A model generated the notes under the pieces. That model worked only from the letters and a program-made list of their open reading frames with translations, was not told the DNA's origin and ran no database searches. Positions 7,322 to 16,593 of a stretch of DNA of 64,000 bases are shown one piece after another; within the stretch, counting starts at the first letter, position 1; each line of letters begins with the position of its first letter. The position numbers and the translations under genes are program-made. Origin of the DNA: Accumulibacter appositus. Lineage in GTDB: Bacteria > Pseudomonadota > Gammaproteobacteria > Burkholderiales > Rhodocyclaceae. The DNA lies in NCBI RefSeq assembly GCF_035440685.1, contig NZ_DAORMW010000028.1. The stretch is one strand, 5' to 3'.

Positions 7322-8323
7322 TCAGGCGACGCCAGCGCTTTCTGCCTGCACGTCCGCCCAGTAGCTCGAACGCACCATCGGCCCGCAGGCGGCGCCGGTA
7401 AAGCCCATCGCCAGTGCCTGCTGCTCGTACATTTTGAAGGTCTCCGGATGGACGTAGCGAGCAACCGGCAGGTGGTGGCTCGACGGCGCCAGATACTGAC
7501 CAATGGTAAGCATTTCGACATCGTTGGCACGCAGGTCGCGCAGCACCTCGATGATCTCTTCGTCGGTCTCGCCGAGGCCGACCATCAATCCCGATTTGGT
7601 CGGAATCTGCGGGTAGCGCGCCTTGAAGCCCTTCATGAAAGCCAGCGAATGCGCGTAGTCGGCGCCCGGACGCGCCTGCCGGTAGAGCCTCGGCACGGTC
7701 TCCATGTTGTGATTGAGGACGTCGGGCAAGGACCTGCCGAGCACCTCCAGAGCGATCTCCATGCGCCCGCGAAAGTCCGGGACCAGGGTTTCGATGGTCG
7801 TCGTCGGCGAGCTGCGACGCACGGCGCTGATGACATCGACGAAATGCTGCGCGCCGCCGTCGCGCAGGTCGTCGCGATCAACGCTGGTGATCACCACGTA
7901 GCGCAGCTGCAGGCTGGCAACGCTGTCCGCCAGATGCGCAGGCTCGTCGATATCCGGCGGTAGCGGTTTGCCATGGCCGACGTCGCAAAACGGACAGCGC
8001 CGCGTACAGACGTCACCAAGAATCATGAAGGTCGCCGTGCCGCGACCGAAGCATTCGCCGATGTTCGGGCAAGCGGCCTCTTCGCACACGGTGTGCAGTT
8101 TCTGCTCGCGCAGCATTTTTTTGATTTCGCCAAAGCGCCCCGTGGCGTTGCCGGCCTTGACGCGAATCCAGTCCGGCTTGCGCTGCGGGGCCTGCGGGAT
8201 GATCTTGATTGGAATGCGCGCCGTCTTCAGCTCGCCCCGCTCCTTGACACCGGCGACGCGGGCGGCCGGCCTGCCGACGCTGCTCGCCTGCTCCCGTTCC
8301 TGATCCTGATCCTGATTGCTCAT
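7322..8323 (-). CDS. lipA: Lipoyl synthase
   Basis: Radical-SAM enzyme that inserts two sulfurs into octanoyl groups on the E2 subunits of 2-oxoacid dehydrogenases and the glycine-cleavage H protein. Both iron-sulfur sites are visible: CEEAACPNIGEC (C80, C85, C91) for the sacrificial auxiliary cluster and CTRRCPFC (C106, C110, C113) for the radical-SAM cluster. The C-terminal RSSY serine ligand is near residue 319. Length 333 is normal. Starts 2 bp after the lipB stop, so it is co-translated with lipB; the canonical order lipB-lipA is kept. Confidence 0.98.
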   Translation of the reverse strand: MSNQDQDQEREQASSVGRPAARVAGVKERGELKTARIPIKIIPQAPQRKPDWIRVKAGNATGRFGEIKKMLREQKLHTVCEEAACPNIGECFGRGTATFMILGDVCTRRCPFCDVGHGKPLPPDIDEPAHLADSVASLQLRYVVITSVDRDDLRDGGAQHFVDVISAVRRSSPTTTIETLVPDFRGRMEIALEVLGRSLPDVLNHNMETVPRLYRQARPGADYAHSLAFMKGFKARYPQIPTKSGLMVGLGETDEEIIEVLRDLRANDVEMLTIGQYLAPSSHHLPVARYVHPETFKMYEQQALAMGFTGAACGPMVRSSYWADVQAESAGVA

Positions 8324-8325
8324 CG

Positions 8326-9051
8326 TTACCTGCGCTCCAGTTGTACTGCCAGATGGTCAGCCAAGACCGTCGCCGCTTGCGACGGGGTCAGCGAAATGCC
8401 GAGGTCCCGCGTCTGGGTGACCGCCAGACCGGGGTAGCCGCAAGGATTGATTGCCGCAAAGGGCGACAGATCCATGTCCACGTTCAAGCTGACGCCGTGA
8501 TAGCTATGGCCCCTGCGCACGCGCAAACCGAGCGCAGCCACTTTGGCCGCAGCCACATAGACCCCCGGCGCACCCGCATGCCTTTCCGCCAGCACGCCGT
8601 GCGCAGCAAGGAGGTCGATCACCGCCTGCTCGATGGCGCTGACCAGCTGGCGAACTTTCAGCTGGCGCCGGCCGAGGTCGAGCAGGGCGTAGATGACCAC
8701 CTGACCAGGTCCGTGATAGGTGATCTGGCCACCGCGATCGCTGTTCACCAGAGGGATGCCGAGATCGGTCAGCAAGTGCTCGGCTCTGCCCGCCTGACCG
8801 AGAGTGAAGACCGGCGGGTGCTCGCAACACCAAAGTTCGTCGGCGGTCTGCTCGCTGCGCGCGGCTGTAAAGTCGATCATCGCCTGCCAGGTCTGCAGGT
8901 ACTCGACACGACCGAGATTGCGGACCAACAAGCCGGCCTTCGCCATTCGGCCCGGCAGGGCATCAGCCTCGCCGCCAACACACTCATCCATCGCGACCGC
9001 ATCCAAGGCAACGACTGAACGCGACGCGAGGCGCCGCTTTTCGTCGCTCAT
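8326..9051 (-). CDS. lipB: Octanoyltransferase
   Basis: Transfers octanoate from octanoyl-ACP to lipoyl domains, feeding LipA. The RGGQITYHGPGQ block (residues 107-117), Lys170 (VAAAKVAALG) and the catalytic Cys204 (INPCGYPGLAV) are all present. The N-terminus carries about 35 residues before the usual VRNLGRVEY start. ATG 9051 is nevertheless preferred because it overlaps the upstream stop codon as ATGA, a typical translational-coupling junction; ATG 8946 is the alternative and would give a standard-length protein. Confidence 0.96.
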   Translation of the reverse strand: MSDEKRRLASRSVVALDAVAMDECVGGEADALPGRMAKAGLLVRNLGRVEYLQTWQAMIDFTAARSEQTADELWCCEHPPVFTLGQAGRAEHLLTDLGIPLVNSDRGGQITYHGPGQVVIYALLDLGRRQLKVRQLVSAIEQAVIDLLAAHGVLAERHAGAPGVYVAAAKVAALGLRVRRGHSYHGVSLNVDMDLSPFAAINPCGYPGLAVTQTRDLGISLTPSQAATVLADHLAVQLERR

Positions 9052-9341
9052 AGGACGATCTTGACTAGCGGGTGACTGCTTAGTTCCCGGTATAGGGTGT
9101 CGAGTTGCGCGCGACTGGTGGCCTTGATGGTGCAGGTCAGACTGACGTACTTGCCGCCACTCGAAGCACGCATGCTCATCGTCGCGCCGTCGAAATCGGG
9201 CGCATGCCGCAGCACAACCGCAAGCACCTCCTGTGCCAGGGCGCTGTCGGCCAGACCCATTATCTTGAGGGGAAAGGCACAGGGAAAGTCGAACAGGCCG
9301 TCGCGCTCATCAGCCATCGCCGCGACCACCGCCTTCACCAT
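9048..9341 (-). CDS. DUF493 (YbeD-like) protein
   Basis: 97-residue single-domain protein of the DUF493/YbeD family: FPCAFPLKIMG near the N-terminus, a SSGGKYVSLTCTIKATSRAQLD core and a LVKIVL end. The ferredoxin-like alpha/beta fold resembles small regulatory ACT-type domains; a biochemical role is not established. It overlaps both neighbours (dat upstream by 32 bp, lipB downstream by 4 bp). This fixed position directly before lipB in many proteobacteria suggests a link with lipoylation or its regulation. Confidence 0.9.
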   Translation of the reverse strand: MVKAVVAAMADERDGLFDFPCAFPLKIMGLADSALAQEVLAVVLRHAPDFDGATMSMRASSGGKYVSLTCTIKATSRAQLDTLYRELSSHPLVKIVL

Positions 9342-10185
9342 CGCGCGCGACCCGCTGACGGTAGGCGCTGTACCAGGCCTGCATCCTGCGTACGGCCGGG
9401 CCGGGCTTGCCGCTGCCGACTGGCTGGCCGTCGAGACGGGTGATCGGCAGGACTTCGCGTGTCGAGGAGGTCAGCCACAGTTCGTCGGCGACGCGCAACT
9501 CGGCCTCGGCAATATCGCGCAGCTGGCATGGCATGGCATGCGCTGCGGCCAGTTCGAGAACCAGATCGTAGGTGATTCCCGCCAGCATGCGGTGATCCCG
9601 CTGCGGTGCCAGCAGCACATTGTCCTTGACCACGAAAATGTTCGACGTTGCCCCCTCGCTGAGCATGCCGTCGCGCAGCAGAATCGTTTCCGCGGCGCCG
9701 ACGTCGATCGCCTGTTGACGAAGGAGCACGTTGGGAAGCAGCGAGACGGTTTTCAGGTGGCAGCGCAACCAGCGGTTGTCGACCGCACTGAGTACGGCAA
9801 TGCCGTCTTCGCGTTGCGCGGTCAAGGACGGCAAGGCGGTCGAGAAGATGAAGACCGTCGGCGGCAGATCTTTCGGGAAGCTCTGGTCACGCTTGCTGTC
9901 GGCGCCACGCGTCACCTGCAGGTACAGCGACTGATCGTCGAAGTCGCTTTCGCTGATCACCCGTTGCAGGCGTTCGCGCCACTCGCCGGCGCTGTGTGGA
10001 TTGGCCAGCGCAATGCCGTCGAGCGTGCGCTGCAGGCGCGTCAGGTGTTCCTCCAGCCGGAACGCACGCCGGTCATAGACCGGGATGACTTCGTAGGCAC
10101 CGTCGCCAAAGAGGAAGCCGCGATCGAGCGGCGAGATCCTGGCCTCGGCAAGCGGCAGGAATTGCCCGTTGAGATAGGCCGTCAT
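9310..10185 (-). CDS. dat: D-amino-acid aminotransferase (class IV PLP enzyme)
   Basis: Class-IV aminotransferase of 291 residues. PLP lysine is Lys145 (RCHLKTVSLLPNV), followed by EGATSNIFVV, which binds the phosphate side, and LTSSTREVLPI at the C-terminal end. LDRGFLFGDGAYE at the N-terminus is typical of D-alanine transaminases. Probable reaction: D-alanine + 2-oxoglutarate to pyruvate + D-glutamate. That fits its position between dacC, which releases D-alanine, and the lipoate genes. A branched-chain aminotransferase or an ADC lyase is the family alternative, but both are less likely from the motifs. Confidence 0.85.
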   Translation of the reverse strand: MTAYLNGQFLPLAEARISPLDRGFLFGDGAYEVIPVYDRRAFRLEEHLTRLQRTLDGIALANPHSAGEWRERLQRVISESDFDDQSLYLQVTRGADSKRDQSFPKDLPPTVFIFSTALPSLTAQREDGIAVLSAVDNRWLRCHLKTVSLLPNVLLRQQAIDVGAAETILLRDGMLSEGATSNIFVVKDNVLLAPQRDHRMLAGITYDLVLELAAAHAMPCQLRDIAEAELRVADELWLTSSTREVLPITRLDGQPVGSGKPGPAVRRMQAWYSAYRQRVARDGEGGGRGDG

Positions 10186-10219
10186 CGGCGGTCTTCCGTC
10201 GTCACTTCAGGCGCGGCAC

Positions 10220-11353
10220 CTAGTTGAACCACATCCGCACGGTGTCTATCACCCGGCCGACGATCCCCGCGACCGGCACTGCTTCAAGCGCGACAACCGG
10301 GTAGTCGCCGTAGGGCTTGCCATCGACGCTGACTTTCAGCGTCGCCAGCGTTTGCCCCACGTTCACCGGTGCCAGCAAGGGCTGTTGGGAAACCAGCTCG
10401 GTCTGGATCTTCGGCCCGAAACCCTTGGGCACGACGATCACCAGATCGTCGGCAAAACCGATATTGACCGTGGCTTCCTTGCCTTTCCAGACTTTCAGAT
10501 TGGAAACCGGAGCGTTCTTGGCATACAACTGCACGCCATCGTAGAACTGGAAGCCGTAGTTGAGCAGCTTCAGCGACTCCTGGATGCGCACACTCGAAGA
10601 CGACGCACCGAGGACCACTGACAGCAAGCGGCGCGGACCGCGTTTCGCCGACGACACCAGACAGTAACCCGCAGCATTGGTGTAACCGGTCTTGAGACCG
10701 TCGACCGTCGGATCGATCCACAGCAGGCGGTTGCGATTCGGCTGCGTGATGTTGTTGTAGGTATATTCCTTCATTGAATAGTACTTGGCGTACTCGTCGG
10801 GGAAATCGCGAATCAGTGCGGAGGCCAGAGTTGCCAGGTCGCGAGCGGTGGTGTAGTGGTCGGGGTCGGGCAAGCCGTTCGAGTTGCGAAACTGAGAGCC
10901 CGTCATACCCAGTCGCCGCGCCTCGCGATTCATCATCTGTGCGAAGTTTTCTTCGTCGCCGGCAATGGCTTCGGACAAGGCGACACAGGCGTCATTTCCC
11001 GACTGAACGATCATACCCTTGAGCAAATCGTCGACTTTGACCTCGGTCCCCACCTGGATAAACATCCTGGAACCGCCGGTCTTCCATGCCTTGCGCGAAA
11101 TCAGCACTTCCTGGTCGAGCTTGAGGGTTCCCTGCTTGAGTGCCGAGAAAGCCAGGTAAGCCGTCATCAGTTTGGTCAGCGACGCCGGTTCGAGGCGCTC
11201 GTCTGGCGCCTGGGCGGCAAGCTCCTGGCCCGAAGTCATCTCGACCAGCAGCCATGACTTGGCGGCCAGTGCCGGCGGCGTCGGTAGCTGTTGGGCAAAC
11301 GCGAGGATGGGGAGACAAAGCACAACGAAAAGCAGAGAGCGTAGCTTGAGCAT
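10220..11353 (-). CDS. dacC: D-alanyl-D-alanine carboxypeptidase (PBP5/6 type)
   Basis: Trims the terminal D-Ala from peptidoglycan pentapeptides in the periplasm. From ATG 11353 the protein has a signal peptide (about 20 residues, ending AFA), the three penicillin-binding motifs SLTK (S58-K61), SGN (118-120) and KTG (221-223), a C-terminal PBP5-like beta domain (residues ~260-350) and an amphipathic end (VIDTVRMWFN) that would anchor it to the membrane. A GTG at 11365 would add four residues; ATG was preferred because it starts the signal peptide. A TATAAT box lies at 11383-11388. Confidence 0.93.
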   Translation of the reverse strand: MLKLRSLLFVVLCLPILAFAQQLPTPPALAAKSWLLVEMTSGQELAAQAPDERLEPASLTKLMTAYLAFSALKQGTLKLDQEVLISRKAWKTGGSRMFIQVGTEVKVDDLLKGMIVQSGNDACVALSEAIAGDEENFAQMMNREARRLGMTGSQFRNSNGLPDPDHYTTARDLATLASALIRDFPDEYAKYYSMKEYTYNNITQPNRNRLLWIDPTVDGLKTGYTNAAGYCLVSSAKRGPRRLLSVVLGASSSSVRIQESLKLLNYGFQFYDGVQLYAKNAPVSNLKVWKGKEATVNIGFADDLVIVVPKGFGPKIQTELVSQQPLLAPVNVGQTLATLKVSVDGKPYGDYPVVALEAVPVAGIVGRVIDTVRMWFN

Positions 11354-11382
11354 GGCAGGGTTCACGGCAAAAAAAGAAACGG

Positions 11383-11388
11383 ATTATA
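11383..11388 (-). promoter_or_regulatory. Probable -10 element of the dacC promoter
   Basis: A perfect TATAAT on the minus strand, about 30 bp upstream of the dacC ATG. No good -35 match is seen 17 bp further upstream (GC-rich there), so an activator or an alternative promoter form would be needed. Confidence 0.4.
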
Positions 11389-11552
11389 GCAAGCCCTCCG
11401 CCGCCGGCCTGTAGCCATTTTGTGACCAGGGCACAGCCTTGAATCCCGTCTTTCGTGATTTAACGCACACGCGCGCGCCCTTCCCGACAAGTACGATGAG
11501 GGCTGTTTTTTTGGCACCCCTGCCCACTCGAAAGTGGCCTTCCCTGGACCCC

Positions 11553-12479
11553 ATGTTGCCACCGTTCCGACCTCTCTCAAGCGCTCTCGACCTGCAAGGC
11601 GCTTTTGCGCAACTGTCAAGACGCAGTTTCTCCAGCGACAGCCTGGACGACTGCTTGCGACAACTCACGGCCGCGACGGGGCGTATGCTCGACGTCGAGC
11701 GCGTCAGTCTGTGGGGGCTTACCGCCCAGCGACAAAGTCTGGAGTGCATTGATCTCTACGAGCTTTCCCGCAACCGCCATAGCGTCGGGGGAACGCTGCA
11801 GGCCGCTCGCTACCCCGAGTACTTCCAGGCGCTGAACCGGGGCGAGCCGATCGTTGCCGACGACGCCATGAAGCATCCCAGCACGCAGGCGTTCACAGAG
11901 GATTACCTGCTGATGAACGGGATCAGCGCGCTGATCAATTCGCCAGTTCACGTCAACGGAGAACTGCAGGGCGTCCTGTGCATCGAGCGCGTCGGACCCC
12001 ACTCGGCATGGACTTCGCTGCAGCGCCTGTTGGCGCACGCGGTGGCCAACCTGGTCAGTCTGGCGCTGGTACAGCACCAGGTACTGCAGATTGAGGAGGA
12101 TCTGCGCGATGCGAACAGCCTGCGGCTGGCGCTGTTTGCCGGGGCGCGCGACGCGATTCTGATTTCGGACGCCAGAACCGGGCATATTCTCGACGCCAAC
12201 CCGCAGGCCGAGAAGCTGTTCGGACGCCAGTTGCAGCAGCTGCTAGGTCTGCTGCAGAGCGAGCTACATTCTGCAGGCGACGGTCTGGACCTGCGCCAAC
12301 TGCTCACGCTGGGCCATACCAATGACGCCGAAGCGGTGCGCAGCACGGTGGTCAACGGTGATGGCCACATCGTGCCGGTTGAAATCACCGGCCACGAAGT
12401 CGAACTCGAAAAAGGTCGCAGGATCGTGCACGGCGTTTTCCGTCCCCTGGCGGTGCTAAAAGAGCCGGGCGAAAGCTGA
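11553..12479 (+). CDS. GAF-PAS sensory protein without an output domain
   Basis: A cytoplasmic protein of 308 residues from ATG 11553. A GAF-like domain covers roughly residues 20-165 (LTAATGRMLDVERVSLWGL, then NSPVHVNGELQGVLCIE, both typical). A PAS domain covers roughly 180-300 (ARDAILISDARTGHILDANPQAEKLFG). Nothing follows: no GGDEF, EAL, kinase or HTH. It could therefore act through a partner or bind a signal on its own. Earlier starts at 11496 (ATG) or 11439 (TTG) are possible; none has a convincing ribosome site. It lies on the opposite strand between dacC and the rlpA/rod/mre cluster, which are usually adjacent. Confidence 0.7.
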   Translation: MLPPFRPLSSALDLQGAFAQLSRRSFSSDSLDDCLRQLTAATGRMLDVERVSLWGLTAQRQSLECIDLYELSRNRHSVGGTLQAARYPEYFQALNRGEPIVADDAMKHPSTQAFTEDYLLMNGISALINSPVHVNGELQGVLCIERVGPHSAWTSLQRLLAHAVANLVSLALVQHQVLQIEEDLRDANSLRLALFAGARDAILISDARTGHILDANPQAEKLFGRQLQQLLGLLQSELHSAGDGLDLRQLLTLGHTNDAEAVRSTVVNGDGHIVPVEITGHEVELEKGRRIVHGVFRPLAVLKEPGES

Positions 12480-13580
12480 TCAGCGGGTGATGAAAGTCGG
12501 CTTGTAGCCCAGCGCCAGGCGAATCCGCTCGGCGACTCTTTCGGCGTCGACGCGGCTTCGATAGGGCCCCATGTGCACGCGGTGCATGCCCCCGCCGGCG
12601 TTGATCTCGATGCCCTCGTTGAGCCAATCCAACTCGCGCAGCAAATGCACGCGCAGGCTCTCGGCGTTTTCAGCGCTAGCGAATGCACCCAGCTGCAGGA
12701 AAACGCCAGGCAGTGCCGCAGGCGTGGCCGGCAGCGGCGCGGCAGGGGATGAAACCAGCGCCGGTCGCTCGGCTCGAAGTACTGGCTCCGGTTCCGGCGG
12801 CGGCGGCGGCGATTCCACGGCGACGGCCTCGAAACCCATGTTGGCCGCCAGCAGTTCAATCTCGTCGCGTTCGCCGGAGGGCGGCAGCACTTGTCGCGGA
12901 CGCGGTACCGGTGTCGGCGCCGGCATAAGCTGCGCATAGGTCATGGTCGTCGCGCCATCCGGCACGATCGAATCGACCTGCACCAGAGTGCTGCCGTCAT
13001 CCACATAACCCAGGCGGTAAGCGGCGGCATACGAGAGGTCGATGACTCGGTCGGCATGGAAGGGGCCACGATCAATGACCCGCACGACCACCGACTTGCC
13101 GTTGCTGACATTGGTCACCCGGACGTACGAGGGGATGGCCAGGGTCGGATGCGCAGCGGTCATCGCGAACATGTCGTAGCGTTCGCCGATCGACGTCTTC
13201 TGGCCATGAAACTTCTTGCCGTACCAACTGGCGATGCCACGTTCTTGATGCGCTGAGAGGCTGGTTTTCGGCTGGTAGGCCTTACCGAGGACGACGTATG
13301 GCCGGTTGGCAAAGCGATGCAGCGGCTCGAGCATGGGTTGTGCGTCCGGGATATCGTCCAGGTTATCGGGAATTTCGTCGCCCGGACCATCGTCCTTGTA
13401 GTAGCCGCCGCCCCGCTTCTGCACCACCGGCTTGCGGCCCGTCTTGCTGCGCTCGGCAGTGGCATCGGATGAACGCGACGGCGAACCGCCACAGCCGGTG
13501 AGCAGTGCCGGCAGGGCCAACAGCACGAGCACTATGCAGCCGGCCCGCGCAGTCAAGAAGCCGCTCTTTCCTCGCTTCAT
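12480..13580 (-). CDS. rlpA: RlpA lipoprotein, septal lytic transglycosylase with SPOR domain
   Basis: Cleaves denuded (peptide-free) glycan strands at the division septum. Layout over 366 residues: lipoprotein signal with LLTGC lipobox (Cys30), low-complexity linker, RlpA double-psi barrel at ~115-190 with the catalytic pair H144 (TAAH) and D170 (VIDRGPF), Pro-rich linker at ~225-285, and a C-terminal SPOR domain (~290-366, FLQLGAFASAENAESL) that binds denuded septal glycan. ATG 13580 overlaps the rodA stop codon as ATGA. Last gene of the mreB-mreC-mreD-mrdA-rodA-rlpA unit. The open frame continues far upstream, but that part is a shadow of rodA. Confidence 0.95.
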   Translation of the reverse strand: MKRGKSGFLTARAGCIVLVLLALPALLTGCGGSPSRSSDATAERSKTGRKPVVQKRGGGYYKDDGPGDEIPDNLDDIPDAQPMLEPLHRFANRPYVVLGKAYQPKTSLSAHQERGIASWYGKKFHGQKTSIGERYDMFAMTAAHPTLAIPSYVRVTNVSNGKSVVVRVIDRGPFHADRVIDLSYAAAYRLGYVDDGSTLVQVDSIVPDGATTMTYAQLMPAPTPVPRPRQVLPPSGERDEIELLAANMGFEAVAVESPPPPPEPEPVLRAERPALVSSPAAPLPATPAALPGVFLQLGAFASAENAESLRVHLLRELDWLNEGIEINAGGGMHRVHMGPYRSRVDAERVAERIRLALGYKPTFITR

Positions 13581-14680
13581 GTCCTGACCAGCATTCTGTG
13601 CGTGTTGATGCTCATCAGCATACCAATACCGACCGACAGCGTCACCAGTGCGGTGCCTCCGTAACTCATGAACGGTAGCGGCACACCGACCACCGGCAAG
13701 ATGCCGCTGACCATGCCCATATTCACGAAGACATAGGTGAAGAAGCTGAGAGTCACGGAGCCGGCCAGTACCCGCCCGAAAAGCGTCGATGCGTTGCCGG
13801 CAATGATCAGCCCGCGACCAATCAGCAGCAGGTAGAGCAGCAGCAGGATGCCATTGCCGAGCAAGCCTCGCTCCTCGGCAAAAACGGCCAGAATGAAATC
13901 CGTGTGACGCTCGGGAATGAACTCCAGGTGGGTCTGCGTACCGGCCAGCCAACCCTTGCCATAATTGCCACCCGAGCCAATGGCGATGGTGGACTGGATG
14001 ATGTGATAGCCGGACCCGAGCGGATCGGTCGTCGGGTCGAGCAAGGTCAGAATGCGTTTTCGCTGGTAATCGTGCAGCATGGTCCAGGCAAAAGGCGCAG
14101 CAGCCCCGGCGACCGCCAACAGGCCGCCGATCACCCGCCAGGACAGACCGGCGAAGAAGATCACGTAAAAGCCGGCAGCGCCGACGAGAATCGCCGTCCC
14201 CAAGTCCGGTTGCTTGGCAATCAGTGCGAAGGGCACCAGCAGAAGCAGGCTGGCGACGACATAATGGCGGAACTTGAGCAGCGCTTCGTGCTTGTGGAAA
14301 TACCATGCCAGCATCAGCGGCACGGCAATCTTCAGCAGCTCCGAAGGCTGGATACGGGTAAAGCCGAGCGACAACCAGCGCCGAGCACCATTGACCTTGA
14401 TCCCGAAGAAGAACACCAGGATCAGAAGAAGCACGCCAACGAGGTACAGCGGCACACCGAAGCGCATCAGCTTCTGTGGTGGCAGCTGCGCCACTGCCCA
14501 CATCGCACACAGCCCAATAGCCATGTTCACCATCTGCGGCACGAGATGACTGTTGGCGTCATAGGTCGCGCTGTAGACGGTGGGCAGCCCGGCCGCCATC
14601 AGCATCAGGGTAATCAGCAGCAGTGGCGTGTCGAGGTGCGCAACCAGGCCACGCCAAGCACGCGCCAGGAACTCCTGCAT
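13577..14680 (-). CDS. rodA: Rod-shape peptidoglycan polymerase
   Basis: SEDS-family glycosyltransferase that polymerises lipid II for side-wall growth, together with PBP2. 367 residues and about ten membrane segments. The diagnostic SEDS end, GMVSGILPVVGVPLPFMSYGGTALV at about 325, and GARRWLSLGFTRIQPSEL near 115 are intact. Starts 3 bp after the mrdA stop and overlaps rlpA. The order mrdA-rodA-rlpA is the usual proteobacterial elongasome layout. Confidence 0.97.
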   Translation of the reverse strand: MQEFLARAWRGLVAHLDTPLLLITLMLMAAGLPTVYSATYDANSHLVPQMVNMAIGLCAMWAVAQLPPQKLMRFGVPLYLVGVLLLILVFFFGIKVNGARRWLSLGFTRIQPSELLKIAVPLMLAWYFHKHEALLKFRHYVVASLLLLVPFALIAKQPDLGTAILVGAAGFYVIFFAGLSWRVIGGLLAVAGAAAPFAWTMLHDYQRKRILTLLDPTTDPLGSGYHIIQSTIAIGSGGNYGKGWLAGTQTHLEFIPERHTDFILAVFAEERGLLGNGILLLLYLLLIGRGLIIAGNASTLFGRVLAGSVTLSFFTYVFVNMGMVSGILPVVGVPLPFMSYGGTALVTLSVGIGMLMSINTHRMLVRT

Positions 14681-14683
14681 CAG

Positions 14684-16579
14684 CTAGTCCTCCTTGACAT
14701 CGTCTTCCTCCGCCGCACCCTTGGGGAGCTTGCCCAGCAGATAGTAATCGATCACCATGCGCGCGATCGGCGCCGCCGACTGGGCACCGAAGCCGCCATT
14801 TTCGACGATCACGGCCAGGGCGATCTGCGGCTCCTCGGCGGGTGCAAAGGCGATGAACAGAGCGTGGTCACGCAGCTCCTTCTTCACCGACGACTCCTTG
14901 TAGGTACTGCCTTTCAGACTGAAGACCTGGGCCGTACCGGTCTTTCCTCCCGAGGTGTAACCAGCGCCAGCGAAGGCGCGGGCACCGGTCCCCTGGGTGT
15001 TGACGCCAATCATCGCGTTCTTGATCGTCTCGACATGCTGCGGCTTCCACGGCAGGCGGCGCAGCGGCTCCGGCTCGATCATCGTCTTTTCGCCGCTGCG
15101 GCTGTCGGTGAGGTACTTGACGAGATGTGGACGGAACATGACGCCCTTGTTGGCAACCGTCGCTGTCGCTTGCGCCAGCTGAATCGGCGTATAGGAATTG
15201 TATCCCTGGCCGATGCCGATCGAGACTGTCTCGCCGGCATACCATTTCTGCTGTTCCGGTCGCCGAAAGCGGCGCTTCTTCCACTCCGGTGACGGCAGTA
15301 CGCCTTCCGATTCGCCGTCGAGGTCCACGCCGGTGCGCTGGCCGAAGCCGAGCTGGCCCATGAAGCGGGCAATGGCGTCGATCCCCATATCAGTCGCCAG
15401 CTGATAGTAGTAGGTATCGCAGGACTGAACGATCGACTTGTACATGTCCACCGTGCCGTGTCCACCGACCTTGTCGTCCCGGAAATGGTGGCCGCCGAAG
15501 TTGAAATATCCGGGATCCGAAATGCTCTGTCCCGCCGTACGCCTTCCCGTTTCGAGTGCCGCCAGGGCCATGAACGGCTTGTACGTCGAACCCGGTGGAT
15601 AGGTGCCGTTCAGGGCACGGTTGAGCATCGGCCTGTCGCGCGATTTGTTGAGCACATCCCAGTCCTCGGTACGGATACCGTCGATGAACAGATTCGGGTC
15701 GAAAGTGGGACTGGAGACCAGTGCCAGAATGCCGCCAGTCGACGGCTCGATGGCGACCAGTGCGCCGCGGCGGTCGCCAAACGCTTTTTCGGCGACCTCC
15801 TGCAATTTGACGTCCAGCGTCAGAGTCAGGTGGCTGCCCTGTACCGGCGGCGTACGCGACAGGCTGCGAATGGCTCTGCCGCCGGCGTCGATTTCGACCT
15901 GCTCGTAGCCGGTCTCGCCGTGCAAGGCGAACTCGTAGTGCTGTTCGAGGCCGGTCTTGCCAATATGGTCGGTACCCTTGTAGTTCGCCGTCTGCTCACG
16001 CTCGGCGATCTTCTCGAGATCGCGCTTGTTGATGCGATTGATGTAGCCGATGGCGTGCGAGGCGACCGACCCCAGGGGATACTGACGAAACAGACGCGCC
16101 TTGACTTCGACACCGGGAAAGAGATAGCGGTTGGCGGCGAAGCGGGCGACTTCCTCCTCGCTCAGACGCGTACGAATGGGCAGGCTTTCGAAGCTCCGGC
16201 CCTCCTCCAGCAGCTTGCGAAAACGCCGCTTATCCTTGGACTCGATGTCGATCAGCTTGCTCAGGCCATCGATCGTTGCCTCCAGATTCTCGACGTTCGA
16301 CGGCGTGATTTCCAGCGTGAAAGCCGAGTAATTGCGCGCCAGGATGATGCCCGCGCGATCGACGATAACCCCCCGGTTGGGGACGATCGGCACCACCGAA
16401 ATGCGGTTGTCCTCGGCGCGCGTGCTGTAGTAATCGTGCTGCACCACCTGCAGATAGTAAAAGCGGGCGCCCAGCAGAGATAACGCCGCCAACACCGCGA
16501 ACGCCGCCAGCACGACCCGAAAATGAAAGCGGGAAAGCTCTCGATCCGAGGCATGCAGCGACGACTGACGAGCGAGCAC
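14684..16579 (-). CDS. mrdA: Penicillin-binding protein 2 (elongasome transpeptidase)
   Basis: Cross-links side-wall peptidoglycan; partner of RodA. 631 residues with a single N-terminal membrane anchor (residues 22-42), pedestal/dimerisation region, and a transpeptidase domain with S331-T-Y-K (PPGSTYKPF), SCDTYYYQLA and KTGTAQ (GGKTGTAQVF). Start at GTG 16579, six bases after AAGGAGGG. The mRNA leader upstream is formed directly by copy B of the 107-bp dispersed repeat (16594-16700), which ends just before that ribosome site. Confidence 0.97.
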   Translation of the reverse strand: MLARQSSLHASDRELSRFHFRVVLAAFAVLAALSLLGARFYYLQVVQHDYYSTRAEDNRISVVPIVPNRGVIVDRAGIILARNYSAFTLEITPSNVENLEATIDGLSKLIDIESKDKRRFRKLLEEGRSFESLPIRTRLSEEEVARFAANRYLFPGVEVKARLFRQYPLGSVASHAIGYINRINKRDLEKIAEREQTANYKGTDHIGKTGLEQHYEFALHGETGYEQVEIDAGGRAIRSLSRTPPVQGSHLTLTLDVKLQEVAEKAFGDRRGALVAIEPSTGGILALVSSPTFDPNLFIDGIRTEDWDVLNKSRDRPMLNRALNGTYPPGSTYKPFMALAALETGRRTAGQSISDPGYFNFGGHHFRDDKVGGHGTVDMYKSIVQSCDTYYYQLATDMGIDAIARFMGQLGFGQRTGVDLDGESEGVLPSPEWKKRRFRRPEQQKWYAGETVSIGIGQGYNSYTPIQLAQATATVANKGVMFRPHLVKYLTDSRSGEKTMIEPEPLRRLPWKPQHVETIKNAMIGVNTQGTGARAFAGAGYTSGGKTGTAQVFSLKGSTYKESSVKKELRDHALFIAFAPAEEPQIALAVIVENGGFGAQSAAPIARMVIDYYLLGKLPKGAAEEDDVKED

Positions 16580-16593
16580 GGCAGACCCTCCTT

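Noticed and set aside
12480..14510. A 676-residue open frame covering rlpA and most of rodA.
   Set aside because: Only the part from ATG 13580 is rlpA; the rest is a shadow frame of rodA, which has all SEDS motifs in its own frame.
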